Program-made: the position numbers and the translations under genes
Shown: piece after piece, positions 16,978 to 25,857 of the stretch
Layout of the letters: the number at the start of each line of letters is the position of its first letter
Numbering within the stretch: the stretch's first letter is position 1
Notes under the pieces: generated by a model
What the model saw: only the letters and a program-made list of their open reading frames with translations
Told to the model about the DNA's origin: nothing
The model's database searches: none
Assembly: GCF_006539345.1 (NCBI RefSeq)
Contig: NZ_BJMV01000003.1
Location: 162,652-226,651 of the forward strand
Direction of reading: 5' to 3'
Length of the DNA stretch: 64,000 bases
DNA from: Acetobacter peroxydans
GTDB taxonomy: Bacteria; Pseudomonadota; Alphaproteobacteria; Acetobacterales; Acetobacteraceae

Positions 16978-18483
16978 ATGACCACGCTGGACTGGCTGAC
17001 CCTGCTTGCCTATCTGGCGGGCATACCTGCCCTTGCGTTGGTGCTGGCCGGGACACAGACCTCGGCTCACGCCTATCTGGAAGGCCATGGTGACCTGCCA
17101 TGGTGGGCATTGTGCCTTTCTCTCGTCGCAACGGAAACCTCGACCCTCACGCTCATCAGCGTACCAGGCATCGCCTATGGCAGCGGCATGGTGTTTGTTG
17201 GGCTGGCACTGGGCTACCTGCTGGGGCGCGGGGTTGTGGCATGGGCGTTTCTGCCGCTCTACCAGCAGGGCCGGATGCTCAGTGCGTACGACTGGCTTGG
17301 CCAGCGTTTCGGCCCGACGCTACAGCAACTGGCTTCGGGCACGTTTCTGGTCACACGCCTGCTGGCGGAAGCCGTCCGCCTGTTCGCAGGCATGTTGCCG
17401 CTGGCAAGCATACTGGTCGCACTGCATCTTTCGGTTCCCGCCCCCGTGCTCCTTGCCGCCATCATGATCCTCACACTCGCTTACACCCTTCAGGGCGGAC
17501 TGCGTGCGGTGGTCTGGTCTGACAGTATCCAGTTCGCGGTCTACTTTGGAGGTTCTCTCGCCTGTGCGACCCTACTGTGGCGCGCAGCTCCACCCGGCAC
17601 GCTGGGCGTGTTACAGGCCGCCGGGCGCTTCAACCTGTTCACCACCCACGCACCACCTTTTACCAGCCCCTTCACCCCGCTGGCCGCCATTGGCGGCGGA
17701 GCGGTGCTCTCGCTCGCCTCGCACGGCACCGACCAGCTTATGGTGCAGCGTGTTCTGGCCGCCCGCAGCCTGCGTGATGCCCGGCTGGCGCTCATGGGCA
17801 GCGCGGTGGGAGCGGGCGTACTGTTCAGCCTGCTCTCGTTCGTGGGAGTTCTGCTCTGGGTGCATCATGGCGGCGTACCGGCAGCACAGGCCGGATTTAC
17901 CCGAACCGATGCCATTTTCCCTGCCTATATCACCCATGACCTGCCCTCGGGCCTGCGGGGGCTGATGCTCGCGGCTATTCTTGCCGCCACCATGGGCTCA
18001 CTTTCCTCCACCCTGTCGGCCATGACGGGAGCGGTCATGGGGGATTTTTCTGCTCTCTGCCGCCCGTTGCTACGCCTGACTGGCACACACCAGCCGGAGC
18101 GGGCACGGCTGCGCCTCGCACGCGGCATTACAGTATTCTGGGCGGCGGCCCTTGTCCTGTGTGCCAGCCTGTTTGCCCATGCCGGGCAGGCGGCGGTTCT
18201 TGTCGGGTTGTCCATTGCCGCCTGCGGTTACGGCCCCATGCTGGGCAGCTACCTGACGGGAATGCTGCTGCCCAGGCTGCGCGCGCAAGATCTGGTGCCC
18301 GCCTTCTGGCTGAGCCTGCCCGCCGCCGTACTGGGTATGCTGTTCATACGCCCGCATGGGCAACCGCTGGCTTTTGCATGGCTGATCGCGCCGGGAATGG
18401 CCGTACTGTACGTGTCGGCACTGGCCTGCCATGCTATAGGCCGCCTGCGTCACACCGTCCGCCGGAACAGGAGCATTTCATGA
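16978..18483 (+). CDS. sodium:solute symporter (SSS family), first gene of amino-sugar operon
   Basis: A 501-residue membrane protein with about 13 hydrophobic helices and SSS family features such as LVATETSTLTLISVPGIAYG, LGRGVVAWAFLPLYQQG, and LTLAYTLQGGLRAVVWSDSI (the YTxxGGLxAVxWTD-like sodium-symporter signature). It is followed with an ATGA overlap by murQ, a sugar kinase and a GH20 hexosaminidase. The likely cargo is therefore a cell-wall or chitin-type amino sugar (GlcNAc, MurNAc or a small oligomer), by context only. The ATG at 16978 is the first before the first helix; no clear ribosome binding site is visible. Confidence 0.85.
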   Translation: MTTLDWLTLLAYLAGIPALALVLAGTQTSAHAYLEGHGDLPWWALCLSLVATETSTLTLISVPGIAYGSGMVFVGLALGYLLGRGVVAWAFLPLYQQGRMLSAYDWLGQRFGPTLQQLASGTFLVTRLLAEAVRLFAGMLPLASILVALHLSVPAPVLLAAIMILTLAYTLQGGLRAVVWSDSIQFAVYFGGSLACATLLWRAAPPGTLGVLQAAGRFNLFTTHAPPFTSPFTPLAAIGGGAVLSLASHGTDQLMVQRVLAARSLRDARLALMGSAVGAGVLFSLLSFVGVLLWVHHGGVPAAQAGFTRTDAIFPAYITHDLPSGLRGLMLAAILAATMGSLSSTLSAMTGAVMGDFSALCRPLLRLTGTHQPERARLRLARGITVFWAAALVLCASLFAHAGQAAVLVGLSIAACGYGPMLGSYLTGMLLPRLRAQDLVPAFWLSLPAAVLGMLFIRPHGQPLAFAWLIAPGMAVLYVSALACHAIGRLRHTVRRNRSIS

Positions 18484-19433
18484 CCGAGCACGCCCCTCCT
18501 CCCGCCCCGGCCCGCACGGAAATGCTGGACCCCCGTTACGACAGGCTGGAGCAGTGGCCCACGGCCACCCTGCTCTCCGCCCTGCTGGACAGCCAGCTTG
18601 ACGCCGCCGCCAGCGTGCGCGCCGCCCTGCCCGCCCTTGAAACCGCCATGGCCGAAGCCCTGCCCCGGCTGGAACGCGGGGGGCGTCTTTTCTACATCGG
18701 GGCAGGCACATCCGGCCGGCTGGGCCTGCAGGATGGCGTGGAACTGATTCCGACCTATGGCTGGCCGCGAGCCCGACTGGTTCTGCTGCTGGCCGGGGGA
18801 GATGCCGCCCTTTTCAGCCCCGTGGAAGGGGCCGAGGATGACGAAGCCGAGGCCGTACGCGCCGTACAGGTGCACGCCCCCACCCCGGATGATGTCGTGA
18901 TCGGCATCGCCGCCAGCGGTGGCACTCCCTATACCTGCGCCGCCATTGCCCACGCCCGCGAGGCTGGCAGCCTGACCATAGGCATGGCCTGCAGCCCGGA
19001 CAGCCGCCTGCTGGCCGAAGCGCACTGCCCGGTGCTGACCTGGACCGGCGCGGAAGTGATTGCCGGTTCCACCCGCATGAAAGCGGGAACAGCCCAGAAA
19101 ATAACGCTCAATCTGTTTTCCACCGGCCTGATGGTCCGGCTGGGTCATACATGGCGGGGCCAGATGGTGGATATGCGCCTGTCCAACGCCAAGCTGGTGC
19201 ACCGCGCCCACCGTATGCTCCGGCATCTGACCGACTGCACACAGCCTCAGGCCGAAGCCGCGCTCAAGCAGGCCGATGGCAGTATCAAGCTGGCGACTCT
19301 CCTGCTCCGGGGGCAGAACATGGGCCTGCAACCGGCTCAGGCGCGCTCCCTGCTGGCCTTATGCAACGGGCGTCTGGGGCAGGCTCTCGAGCGGCTGGGC
19401 CAGCCCGCGCCGACACAGACATGCAACGGATAA
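18480..19433 (+). CDS. murQ: N-acetylmuramic acid 6-phosphate etherase
   Basis: Removes the lactyl ether from MurNAc-6-phosphate to give GlcNAc-6-phosphate and D-lactate. The 317-residue protein has the SIS fold with GAGTSGRLGLQDGVELIPTYG, IGIAASGGTPY and the MurQ signature STRMKAGTAQKITLN, and a C-terminal UBA-like segment. The usual acid/base glutamate is retained in the DGVELIPT segment. It overlaps the symporter gene by four bases (ATGA), and its TAA overlaps the ATG of the next gene, so the operon is translationally coupled. Confidence 0.94.
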   Translation: MTEHAPPPAPARTEMLDPRYDRLEQWPTATLLSALLDSQLDAAASVRAALPALETAMAEALPRLERGGRLFYIGAGTSGRLGLQDGVELIPTYGWPRARLVLLLAGGDAALFSPVEGAEDDEAEAVRAVQVHAPTPDDVVIGIAASGGTPYTCAAIAHAREAGSLTIGMACSPDSRLLAEAHCPVLTWTGAEVIAGSTRMKAGTAQKITLNLFSTGLMVRLGHTWRGQMVDMRLSNAKLVHRAHRMLRHLTDCTQPQAEAALKQADGSIKLATLLLRGQNMGLQPAQARSLLALCNGRLGQALERLGQPAPTQTCNG

Positions 19434-20473
19434 TGCGCACCGACAGAACAACGCCCTCCACCATTCTGGCGCTGGATGGCGGCGGCACCTCCACACGCGC
19501 GGTCATCATAACCCGCGAAGGACATGTCACCGCCCGCGCGGAAGGCCCCGGCTGCAATCCGTTCGACCGTCCCGATTGGGCGGACTGCCTGCGCACGCTG
19601 CTTGAGCGCCTCCCCAAAGATAGTCTGCGGGCTGCGGGCCTTGGCATGGCGGGCTATGATGCTGAACGGCCGTCCTGCACGGCGCAGGATAACCTCGTGC
19701 GCGCTGTTCTGGGGCCGGACGTTGCCCTGTGTCTGGAAAACGATGTGGAAACCGCGCATCGCGGTGCCTTCGCGGGCGGGCCGGGTATTTTCATTCTGGC
19801 AGGCACGGGCTCCGTGGTCATGGCCCGCGCGGTCGACGGTCGGGCCGCCCGTGCGGGTGGATGGGGCTGGCTGCTGGGCGATGAAGGCGGCGGCTACTGG
19901 CTTGGCCGCAAGGCCCTTCGCCACGCCACCCGTTATCTCGATACGCCCAACGTATCAGAACCCGCGTTTGCCCAGGCACTTCTGGGTTGGCTTGGCCTGC
20001 CCTCGCCGGATGCCGAAGCCGCCTGCCCTGCGAGCACCGCTGCTACACGATCGGCTGCCGCCAACGCCCTGCGCGAGTGGCAGCGCACGCGCGCGCATCC
20101 ACGCTCCGCCATCGCAGAGCTTGCCCTATTCGTGGCAGAGCAGGCCGAGGCCGGCAGCCTTACGGCCACGGCCCTGCTACATCAGGCCGCCCGTCATCTG
20201 GCGGGGCAGGCTCAAGCCGCCACCGACCAGCTTGGCGGGGCGACTCCCCTGCTCTGGAGCCACGGCGGCAGCGTCATGCACAGCGCCGTCCTCCGAGCGG
20301 AGCTTGCCTCGCTGTTAGGCCGCCCTGCCCAGCCTCCCCGTCTGCCGCCACTGGGCGGAGCCGCCCTGCGCGCGGCACAACTGGCAGGCTGGCCCTGCGA
20401 ACCGGAATGGATCGAAACACTGGCGCACAGCCTGCGCACGTCCTCCAACGCCCAGACGGAACCGACGCCATGA
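19433..20473 (+). CDS. BadF/BadG-type sugar kinase, probable GlcNAc/MurNAc kinase
   Basis: A 346-residue actin/hexokinase-fold ATPase of the BadF/BcrA family, which includes N-acetylglucosamine kinases and the MurNAc/GlcNAc kinase MurK. Nucleotide-binding motifs are visible: LALDGGGTSTRAVI (phosphate 1), LENDVETAHRGAF, GIFILAGTGSVVMAR (phosphate 2), and GWGWLLGDEGGGYWLGR, the last characteristic of GlcNAc kinases in this family. Placement directly after murQ suggests it makes MurNAc-6-phosphate or GlcNAc-6-phosphate from imported sugar. The ATG at 19433 overlaps the murQ stop; an in-frame ATG at 19421 is also possible. Confidence 0.88.
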   Translation: MRTDRTTPSTILALDGGGTSTRAVIITREGHVTARAEGPGCNPFDRPDWADCLRTLLERLPKDSLRAAGLGMAGYDAERPSCTAQDNLVRAVLGPDVALCLENDVETAHRGAFAGGPGIFILAGTGSVVMARAVDGRAARAGGWGWLLGDEGGGYWLGRKALRHATRYLDTPNVSEPAFAQALLGWLGLPSPDAEAACPASTAATRSAAANALREWQRTRAHPRSAIAELALFVAEQAEAGSLTATALLHQAARHLAGQAQAATDQLGGATPLLWSHGGSVMHSAVLRAELASLLGRPAQPPRLPPLGGAALRAAQLAGWPCEPEWIETLAHSLRTSSNAQTEPTP

Positions 20474-22737
20474 TCCGCTCTTTCCTGTCGGGCGTGACCT
20501 GCCTGAGCCTGCTGTGCCTGCCGTCCGTTTCATGCGCTCAGGCGCAAGCTGCAACGCCCATTACGCAGGCGGACACTGCGCCTGCCGCTCCCTTGAATGC
20601 GGCGGCGCCCCCCGTGCTGATGCCCCTGCCCAGTTCCATGCAGAGCGACGGCGCGGCTTTTCCCCTTCCTTCCCGGCTGGACATCCGCTGGGACAGCCCG
20701 GCCACACCAGCTTTGCGCCAGGCCGTGCGGCGCTTCGAACGACGACTTGCCGTTCTGACTGCCCAAGACGGCACCGCAAACCCACGGGGCACGGCGTCAG
20801 TGCCCTACGTCGTGCATATCCATTACCGGCAGGATGCGCCTTTTCCCCGCCGCGCCATGCGCGAAGAGTACAGCCTGCGCACAACCGCCACCGAGGCCCG
20901 TCTGGACGCACAGGAGCCGGTCGGCATCCTGCGCGCACTGGCAACCCTGCTTCAGCTTGTCCGGCTTGAAGCCTCAGGCCCCGTTATCGCGCAGGCGACC
21001 GTTACGGATAGCCCGCGTTTTGTCTGGCGTGGGCTGATGATCGACACCAGCCGCCATTTCATGCCGTTGCCCGCCCTGCTGCGCCAGCTTGATGGTATGG
21101 AAATGGTCAAGCTCAATGTCCTGCACCTGCATCTGTCCGACGGCACGGCATTCCGGGTGGAAAGCCGGCTCTACCCGCGCCTGACCCGCTCCGGAAATGC
21201 CAACGGCACGCGGGACTTCTATACGCAGGCGGAAATCGGCCAGCTTGTGCGCGCGGCAGCCGAGCGCGGTATTCGCGTGGTGCCGGAATTCGACACGCCC
21301 GGCCACACCTTCGCCATCCTGCGCGCCTACCCTGCTCTGGCCGCCCAGCACCCGCTGAACACGACCGACCGCGCGGAAATCAACAGCGCGGCGATGGACC
21401 CGACAAACCCAGCCACCCTCTTTTTTGTTAACACTCTCTACGCGGAAATGGCCCACCTCTTCCCCGATCCCGTCTTCCATATCGGAGGGGATGAGGTTGT
21501 GGCGAAGCAATGGCTGCAAAACCCCCATATTACCGCCTACATGAAGCGGCACAGGCTGGCAGATACGGCTGCCCTACAGGCCAGTTTTTCAAAACAGGTG
21601 GCTCAGGCGCTACATGCGCATGGCAAAACCGTGATGGGGTGGGATGAAATTCTGGCCGCCGATCTTCCACCCGGCACGTTGATCGAGAGCTGGCGCGGCC
21701 CTGCCCATACACTTGATGCCACCCGTGCGGGTTACGACACCATCATCTCCGGGCCATACTATCTCGACCGCCTGCTGCCCGCGCGCGCCTATTACGAGAC
21801 CGACCCGCTCGATACCAGGAAAGATGCCGCCGAAGCCGCCGCCGCTGCCCAGACAACCGGGCCGGGTGGCACGGCCCCGGCTCCCCTTGAGCCCTCCGCA
21901 ACGCCACCCGATACCACACAGGCTGGCGATCCCCTCCTGCCGCCCCTGTCTACCGAACAGGCCGCTCACGTGCTGGGGGCGGAGGCAGCGCTATGGACAG
22001 AGGTGATCGACGAGACCATGCTCGACGCCCGGCTGTGGCCCCGCACAGCAGCCTTGGCGGAGCGCTTCTGGTCGCCTGCCGCTCTGTGTAAAGGCGACAC
22101 CCTCTCCCCGCGCCTTGCCGTCATCCGTGACAGGCTCGATCTGCTGGGCCTGCGCGCCACACAGCAAACCCTCGAAGGGCTGCAACGCATGGCCCCCGGC
22201 GAAACCGGAGCCGCGCAGGTGCTGCTCTCCGCGGTCTCTCCCGTGCGCAACTACGCACACAACCATGAGTTTCTCCAGATACGGCACAAGGAAACCGCAA
22301 CCGAACAGCCGCTCGGCACACTGGCGGATAGTGCCACGCCCGACACGCCGCTGGCTGATCTGTTCAATGATGAAGCGGCTGCCTTTGTCGGAGGGGAAAT
22401 AGCCCTCAAACCCGACCTGATCCGTATGCTCACCCTGTGGGCGCAGAATGACGAAGCCTTTCAGCGGGCGGCGGCACATCACCCGGCTCTGGCCACAGGG
22501 CTGGGGGCTTCCGCCGAACTGGCGGCTCTGGCGCGGGCAGGGCTGGCGGCTCTAGGGCAAGGCCGCGCGCCCGGCTGGCGGGAACAGGCGCGCGCGGCGC
22601 TGGATACGGCCCAGGCTGACATTGCCGCCTCGGCGAGTATTCATGTCGTCACCCATGCGCGTCAGCCTGCGGGCGACCTGATCCAGCGCATTGCGCCGGG
22701 GATCGCCCTCCTCCTTGCCGGGCAGGACAGGCCATAG
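20470..22737 (+). CDS. secreted beta-N-acetylhexosaminidase, GH20
   Basis: Glycosidase that removes terminal GlcNAc (or GalNAc) from oligosaccharides. The 755-residue precursor has a signal peptide (SFLSGVTCLSLLCLPSVSCAQA), a GH20b-type N-terminal domain to about residue 180, and the catalytic TIM barrel with WRGLMIDTSRHFMP, LHLHLSDGTAFRVES, VVPEFDTPGHTFA and the catalytic Asp-Glu pair D341-E342 in HIGGDEV. A Pro/Ala/Thr-rich stretch of about 40 residues is inserted before HVLGAEAALWTEV. It overlaps the kinase stop by ATGA. It should act in the periplasm or outside, feeding the symporter. Confidence 0.93.
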   Translation: MIRSFLSGVTCLSLLCLPSVSCAQAQAATPITQADTAPAAPLNAAAPPVLMPLPSSMQSDGAAFPLPSRLDIRWDSPATPALRQAVRRFERRLAVLTAQDGTANPRGTASVPYVVHIHYRQDAPFPRRAMREEYSLRTTATEARLDAQEPVGILRALATLLQLVRLEASGPVIAQATVTDSPRFVWRGLMIDTSRHFMPLPALLRQLDGMEMVKLNVLHLHLSDGTAFRVESRLYPRLTRSGNANGTRDFYTQAEIGQLVRAAAERGIRVVPEFDTPGHTFAILRAYPALAAQHPLNTTDRAEINSAAMDPTNPATLFFVNTLYAEMAHLFPDPVFHIGGDEVVAKQWLQNPHITAYMKRHRLADTAALQASFSKQVAQALHAHGKTVMGWDEILAADLPPGTLIESWRGPAHTLDATRAGYDTIISGPYYLDRLLPARAYYETDPLDTRKDAAEAAAAAQTTGPGGTAPAPLEPSATPPDTTQAGDPLLPPLSTEQAAHVLGAEAALWTEVIDETMLDARLWPRTAALAERFWSPAALCKGDTLSPRLAVIRDRLDLLGLRATQQTLEGLQRMAPGETGAAQVLLSAVSPVRNYAHNHEFLQIRHKETATEQPLGTLADSATPDTPLADLFNDEAAAFVGGEIALKPDLIRMLTLWAQNDEAFQRAAAHHPALATGLGASAELAALARAGLAALGQGRAPGWREQARAALDTAQADIAASASIHVVTHARQPAGDLIQRIAPGIALLLAGQDRP

Positions 22738-22752
22738 ACGCGCAGCGAGACG

Positions 22753-23937
22753 CTATGCCTGCATCCCCATACCGTTCAGAGCCCGGTGCATGTCAAACTC
22801 CAGCATAAGCGACCACGGCTGATCCGCCGCCCCCAGCCTGAGCGGATGCAGGATACGGACAATGCCCGCCGCATCCGTGAAACGGTAGGACTGCCCCTGC
22901 GTGACAGCCTGCCGCGCATTCAGCGGCAGGTCCGTCGCCTCATGCCCGATCCGTGCGGAATCAGGGTGGGTCGCATACACTCCGGCATGAGACAGCAGCA
23001 TCAGGCTGCCTGTGCCGAACGGCTTGCGGTCGGCCAGTCCCGCCTGTAGCTCATCAAGCAGAAAATCCGCCCCCAGCACCCCGACAAAACGCCCGTCCCA
23101 CACAAGAGGGAAAACCAGCGACGTCACTTTTACAACCTGCCCGCCCACGGGGTAATCATAGGGTTCAAGCATGACGGCTGTACCCGCTCGGCGCGGCAGG
23201 TCGTAATAGGCGTTCTGACCGGGGATGTCGTAGCCTAGCAACGGCTCAAGAACAACGCGCCCTCCCTCGCGATGCCAGTAAGAGATGTAACGCCCCGTTG
23301 CATCGGTGCCGGGGGTATTCGCGTATTCGGCATCGCGCCCGTCGAAGGCATCCGGCTCCATACCGCAGAAAATACCCAGCAAGCTCGGGTTGTTTTCCAG
23401 AAACTCCGTCATAACCGCATCGAACACCGACCGTGATAGCGGCTTGCTCGTCCGGCGTAGCCCGCCAAGCGTATGGCGCAGTGCGTCCAGCAGGGTGGCA
23501 ATACGCTGAAACCACGCCTCGATCCGCGCCGCCTCAAGCCCGGCCAGACTGATCGCGGCCTGCATGAGCGCGCCTGCTTCCTCACGCTCCACATCATGCA
23601 CGGCTTCGGTAATTTCACGTTTGACGCTAGGCAGTATGCGGTTGATATCCGCCGTGGCGCTAGCCGTGCGCTCGGCCAATGTGCGAACTTCGGTGGCCAC
23701 GACGGAAAAACCCCGTCCACTTTCTCCCGCCCGAGTGGCCTCTATGGTCGCGTTAAACGACAGTAGTTTCGTATGCTTGGCCACCTGATTGATCACATCC
23801 GCCATGGAAGCGATTTCCTCAAACCGCCGCTCAAGCCCTGTCACCATGGATTTTACGCGCTGTATAGTGCTCGCACCCCGCTCTGTGTTTGCGGACACTG
23901 CACTGGGAACACTGCTCCGTATCATGGTTTCGCCCAA
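22753..23937 (-). CDS. soluble chemoreceptor-like protein: MCP signalling hairpin followed by Cache-type sensor
   Basis: The 394-residue protein has the methyl-accepting signalling tip at its N-terminus (residues about 42-97, including NATIEATRAGESGRGFSVVA and EVRTLAER) and a Cache/PDC-like sensor in the rest, for example YISYWHREGG, PYDYPVGGQVVKVTSLVF, GVLGADFLLDEL and DSARIGHEATDLPL. There is no transmembrane segment or signal peptide. Classical chemoreceptors have the reverse order and are membrane-bound. The start is taken as TTG at 23937, because AAGGAG lies eight bases upstream, against an ATG 12 bases later with poor spacing. It is convergent with the hexosaminidase gene. Confidence 0.82.
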   Translation of the reverse strand: MGETMIRSSVPSAVSANTERGASTIQRVKSMVTGLERRFEEIASMADVINQVAKHTKLLSFNATIEATRAGESGRGFSVVATEVRTLAERTASATADINRILPSVKREITEAVHDVEREEAGALMQAAISLAGLEAARIEAWFQRIATLLDALRHTLGGLRRTSKPLSRSVFDAVMTEFLENNPSLLGIFCGMEPDAFDGRDAEYANTPGTDATGRYISYWHREGGRVVLEPLLGYDIPGQNAYYDLPRRAGTAVMLEPYDYPVGGQVVKVTSLVFPLVWDGRFVGVLGADFLLDELQAGLADRKPFGTGSLMLLSHAGVYATHPDSARIGHEATDLPLNARQAVTQGQSYRFTDAAGIVRILHPLRLGAADQPWSLMLEFDMHRALNGMGMQA

Positions 23938-24052
23938 AACAGTCTCTCCTTAATCCGCGACGGCCACCCCGTACTGGCCTGCTGCCTGTCCGCGCGGCGA
24001 ACCGGGCTCCATGCAGGCTATCGCGTCTTATTTTGAAACGAAAGCGGAATAA

Positions 24053-24823
24053 TTAGTCCCCTGCGACCTGCCCCGGTTCCGAAAGCGCCCATGGCACAAG
24101 GCCGTTTTCAACCCGGCGGGTCGTAACACCATAAATTGAACGTACCCGCGCATCCGTCAGGTCCGCAGGGGGTAGAACGTCCTGTAATGCTCCCTCACGC
24201 AGCAGCATGAGCGTGTTGCAAAAACGGGTGGCCAGCAGCAGATCGTGGATAACCACCACGACACAACGCCCCAGCGCCGCCAGCCCACGCAAAACCTGCA
24301 TAACCATGAGCGCCTGCGCGGGATCGAGGGCAGCCACGGGTTCATCCGCCAACAGAATGGGCGCATCCACCGCAAGAGCCCGGGCCAGCATCAGACGGGC
24401 GCGCTCGCCGCCAGACAGGCAACTGGCCTCCCGCGTGCCAAACTGTGCCAGCCCCGTCATGTCCAACGCCTGCTGCACGGCCGGATGACGCAGGGCGCAG
24501 GCCGCACTTTCTCCATGGGCAAGGCGACCGAGCGACGCCACCTCGCGCACTGGCATGGGCGGAAACGGCGGCACATCCTGCGGCATATAGGCCATGGCGC
24601 GTGCCCTCTCGCCGACCGGCAGACCCGACAGGGGCGCTCCCTGGCAGAGCACTTGCCCTTCTGTTGGGGCCACAAGCCCCGCCAGCAAACGAAGTAGTGT
24701 GCTTTTGCCCGCACCGTTCGGCCCGATCAGCCCTGTGACAGCCCCGGCGGCAAAATGGGCTGTCACCCCGCTGAGCAAGCGGGTCTGCCCTGCCACGTAA
24801 CCAAGACGTTGCGCCTCAAGCAT
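24053..24823 (-). CDS. btuD: cobalamin ABC transporter ATP-binding protein
   Basis: Cytoplasmic ATPase that drives import through the BtuC-like permease. The 256 residues contain Walker A (GPNGAGKST), Q-loop region (AYMPQDVPP), the signature LSGGERARLMLARAL, Walker B (PILLADEPVAALD) and the H-loop (VVIHDLLLATRF). The sequence alone fits any FecE/HmuV/BtuD importer; the upstream cobalamin riboswitch and BtuB-like receptor assign it to vitamin B12 or cobinamide. Its ATG overlaps the permease stop as TGATG, showing translational coupling. It is the last gene of the operon. Confidence 0.9.
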   Translation of the reverse strand: MLEAQRLGYVAGQTRLLSGVTAHFAAGAVTGLIGPNGAGKSTLLRLLAGLVAPTEGQVLCQGAPLSGLPVGERARAMAYMPQDVPPFPPMPVREVASLGRLAHGESAACALRHPAVQQALDMTGLAQFGTREASCLSGGERARLMLARALAVDAPILLADEPVAALDPAQALMVMQVLRGLAALGRCVVVVIHDLLLATRFCNTLMLLREGALQDVLPPADLTDARVRSIYGVTTRRVENGLVPWALSEPGQVAGD

Positions 24824-25857
24824 CAGATCATGCTCCGCTTTCTGAACAGCATGACCCTGTGAAAAAAAACAGGGGCCCCAATGAGGGCCGTCACCACGCC
24901 AAGATTCAGCTCTGCCTGACTGGAAATCAGGCGCACCATCAGGTCGGCCAGTAGAAGCAGCACCGCTCCCCCCAGAAACGACGGCCACAGAAGGCGGGAA
25001 GGCCGATGCCCCGCCAGCGGACGCAACAGGTGCGGCACTACCAGCCCCACAAAACCAATCGCTCCGGCCACCGCAACGCATGAGCCAACGGAAATGGCGA
25101 CACCCAGCACAACGCGCATCTGCACACCGCCCAACCCGCCCAGCCTGAAACCGAGGCTGGCCGCCACGTCCTCCCCCATGCTCAGACCATCAAGCGCGGG
25201 GCCACAGCCAGCAAGCAACGCACACCCCGCCACCACGCCGGGCAGGGCCAGCAGAACATCGGCCGGAGTACGGTCGGTTAGAGATCCCATAAGCCAGTGC
25301 GCGATTTCAAACATGGCGTAAGGACTTGGAACAAGATCAAGCACCAGAGCCGTCAGCGCCGCCATGAAGCTGCTCAGTGCAGCACCTGCCAGCAGCAGAA
25401 CCAATGGCCCCCCTCCGCCGACCAGCACCATCAGCACCAGCGCGGAAACAACCGCCCCCAGCAGCCCCCCCAGCGGCAACAACAGCGCGGAAAACTGGAA
25501 CAGCACCGTGTAAAACACGCACACCGCCCCCAGCGCCGCCCCGCCGGATACCCCCAGCAGCCCCGGATCAGCGAGCGGGTTCCGCAGATACCCTTGGAGC
25601 ACCGCGCCACAGAGACCAAGCGTGCCCCCCACCATAACCGCCAGCGCCGTACGCGGCAGACGGAGCTGCCCCAGAATGATGGCCCCCACGCTGGGCCGCC
25701 CCGCCAGCCAATCTCCCACGGCGGCGTGCAGGTCCAGCACTTTTTCGCCCCACACAACCGAAACAGCCGCCAGCGCCACAAGCAGCAACGCGAGACCGCC
25801 ATTCAGCGCCACGGGAGAGAGACTCCGCCGGGCATCAGGACCGCGTTCGCCCGTCAT
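24823..25857 (-). CDS. btuC: cobalamin ABC transporter permease (FecCD family)
   Basis: Polytopic inner-membrane permease of the vitamin B12/iron-siderophore type. The 344 residues show about ten helices and FecCD motifs: LRLPRTALAVMVGGTLGLCG, GAVLQGYLRNPLADPGLLGV, and the coupling region GFVGLVVPHLLRPLAGHRP. It overlaps btuF at its 5' end (ATGA) and btuD at its 3' end (TGATG), in the usual binding-protein, permease, ATPase order. Specificity for cobalamin follows from the riboswitch-controlled operon, not from its own residues. Confidence 0.92.
   Translation of the reverse strand: MTGERGPDARRSLSPVALNGGLALLLVALAAVSVVWGEKVLDLHAAVGDWLAGRPSVGAIILGQLRLPRTALAVMVGGTLGLCGAVLQGYLRNPLADPGLLGVSGGAALGAVCVFYTVLFQFSALLLPLGGLLGAVVSALVLMVLVGGGGPLVLLLAGAALSSFMAALTALVLDLVPSPYAMFEIAHWLMGSLTDRTPADVLLALPGVVAGCALLAGCGPALDGLSMGEDVAASLGFRLGGLGGVQMRVVLGVAISVGSCVAVAGAIGFVGLVVPHLLRPLAGHRPSRLLWPSFLGGAVLLLLADLMVRLISSQAELNLGVVTALIGAPVFFHRVMLFRKRSMI

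Noticed and set aside
24053..25857. Haem or siderophore importer instead of B12
   Set aside because: The ATPase and permease alone are ambiguous, but the cobalamin riboswitch upstream of the operon and the BtuB-like receptor decide for corrinoids.
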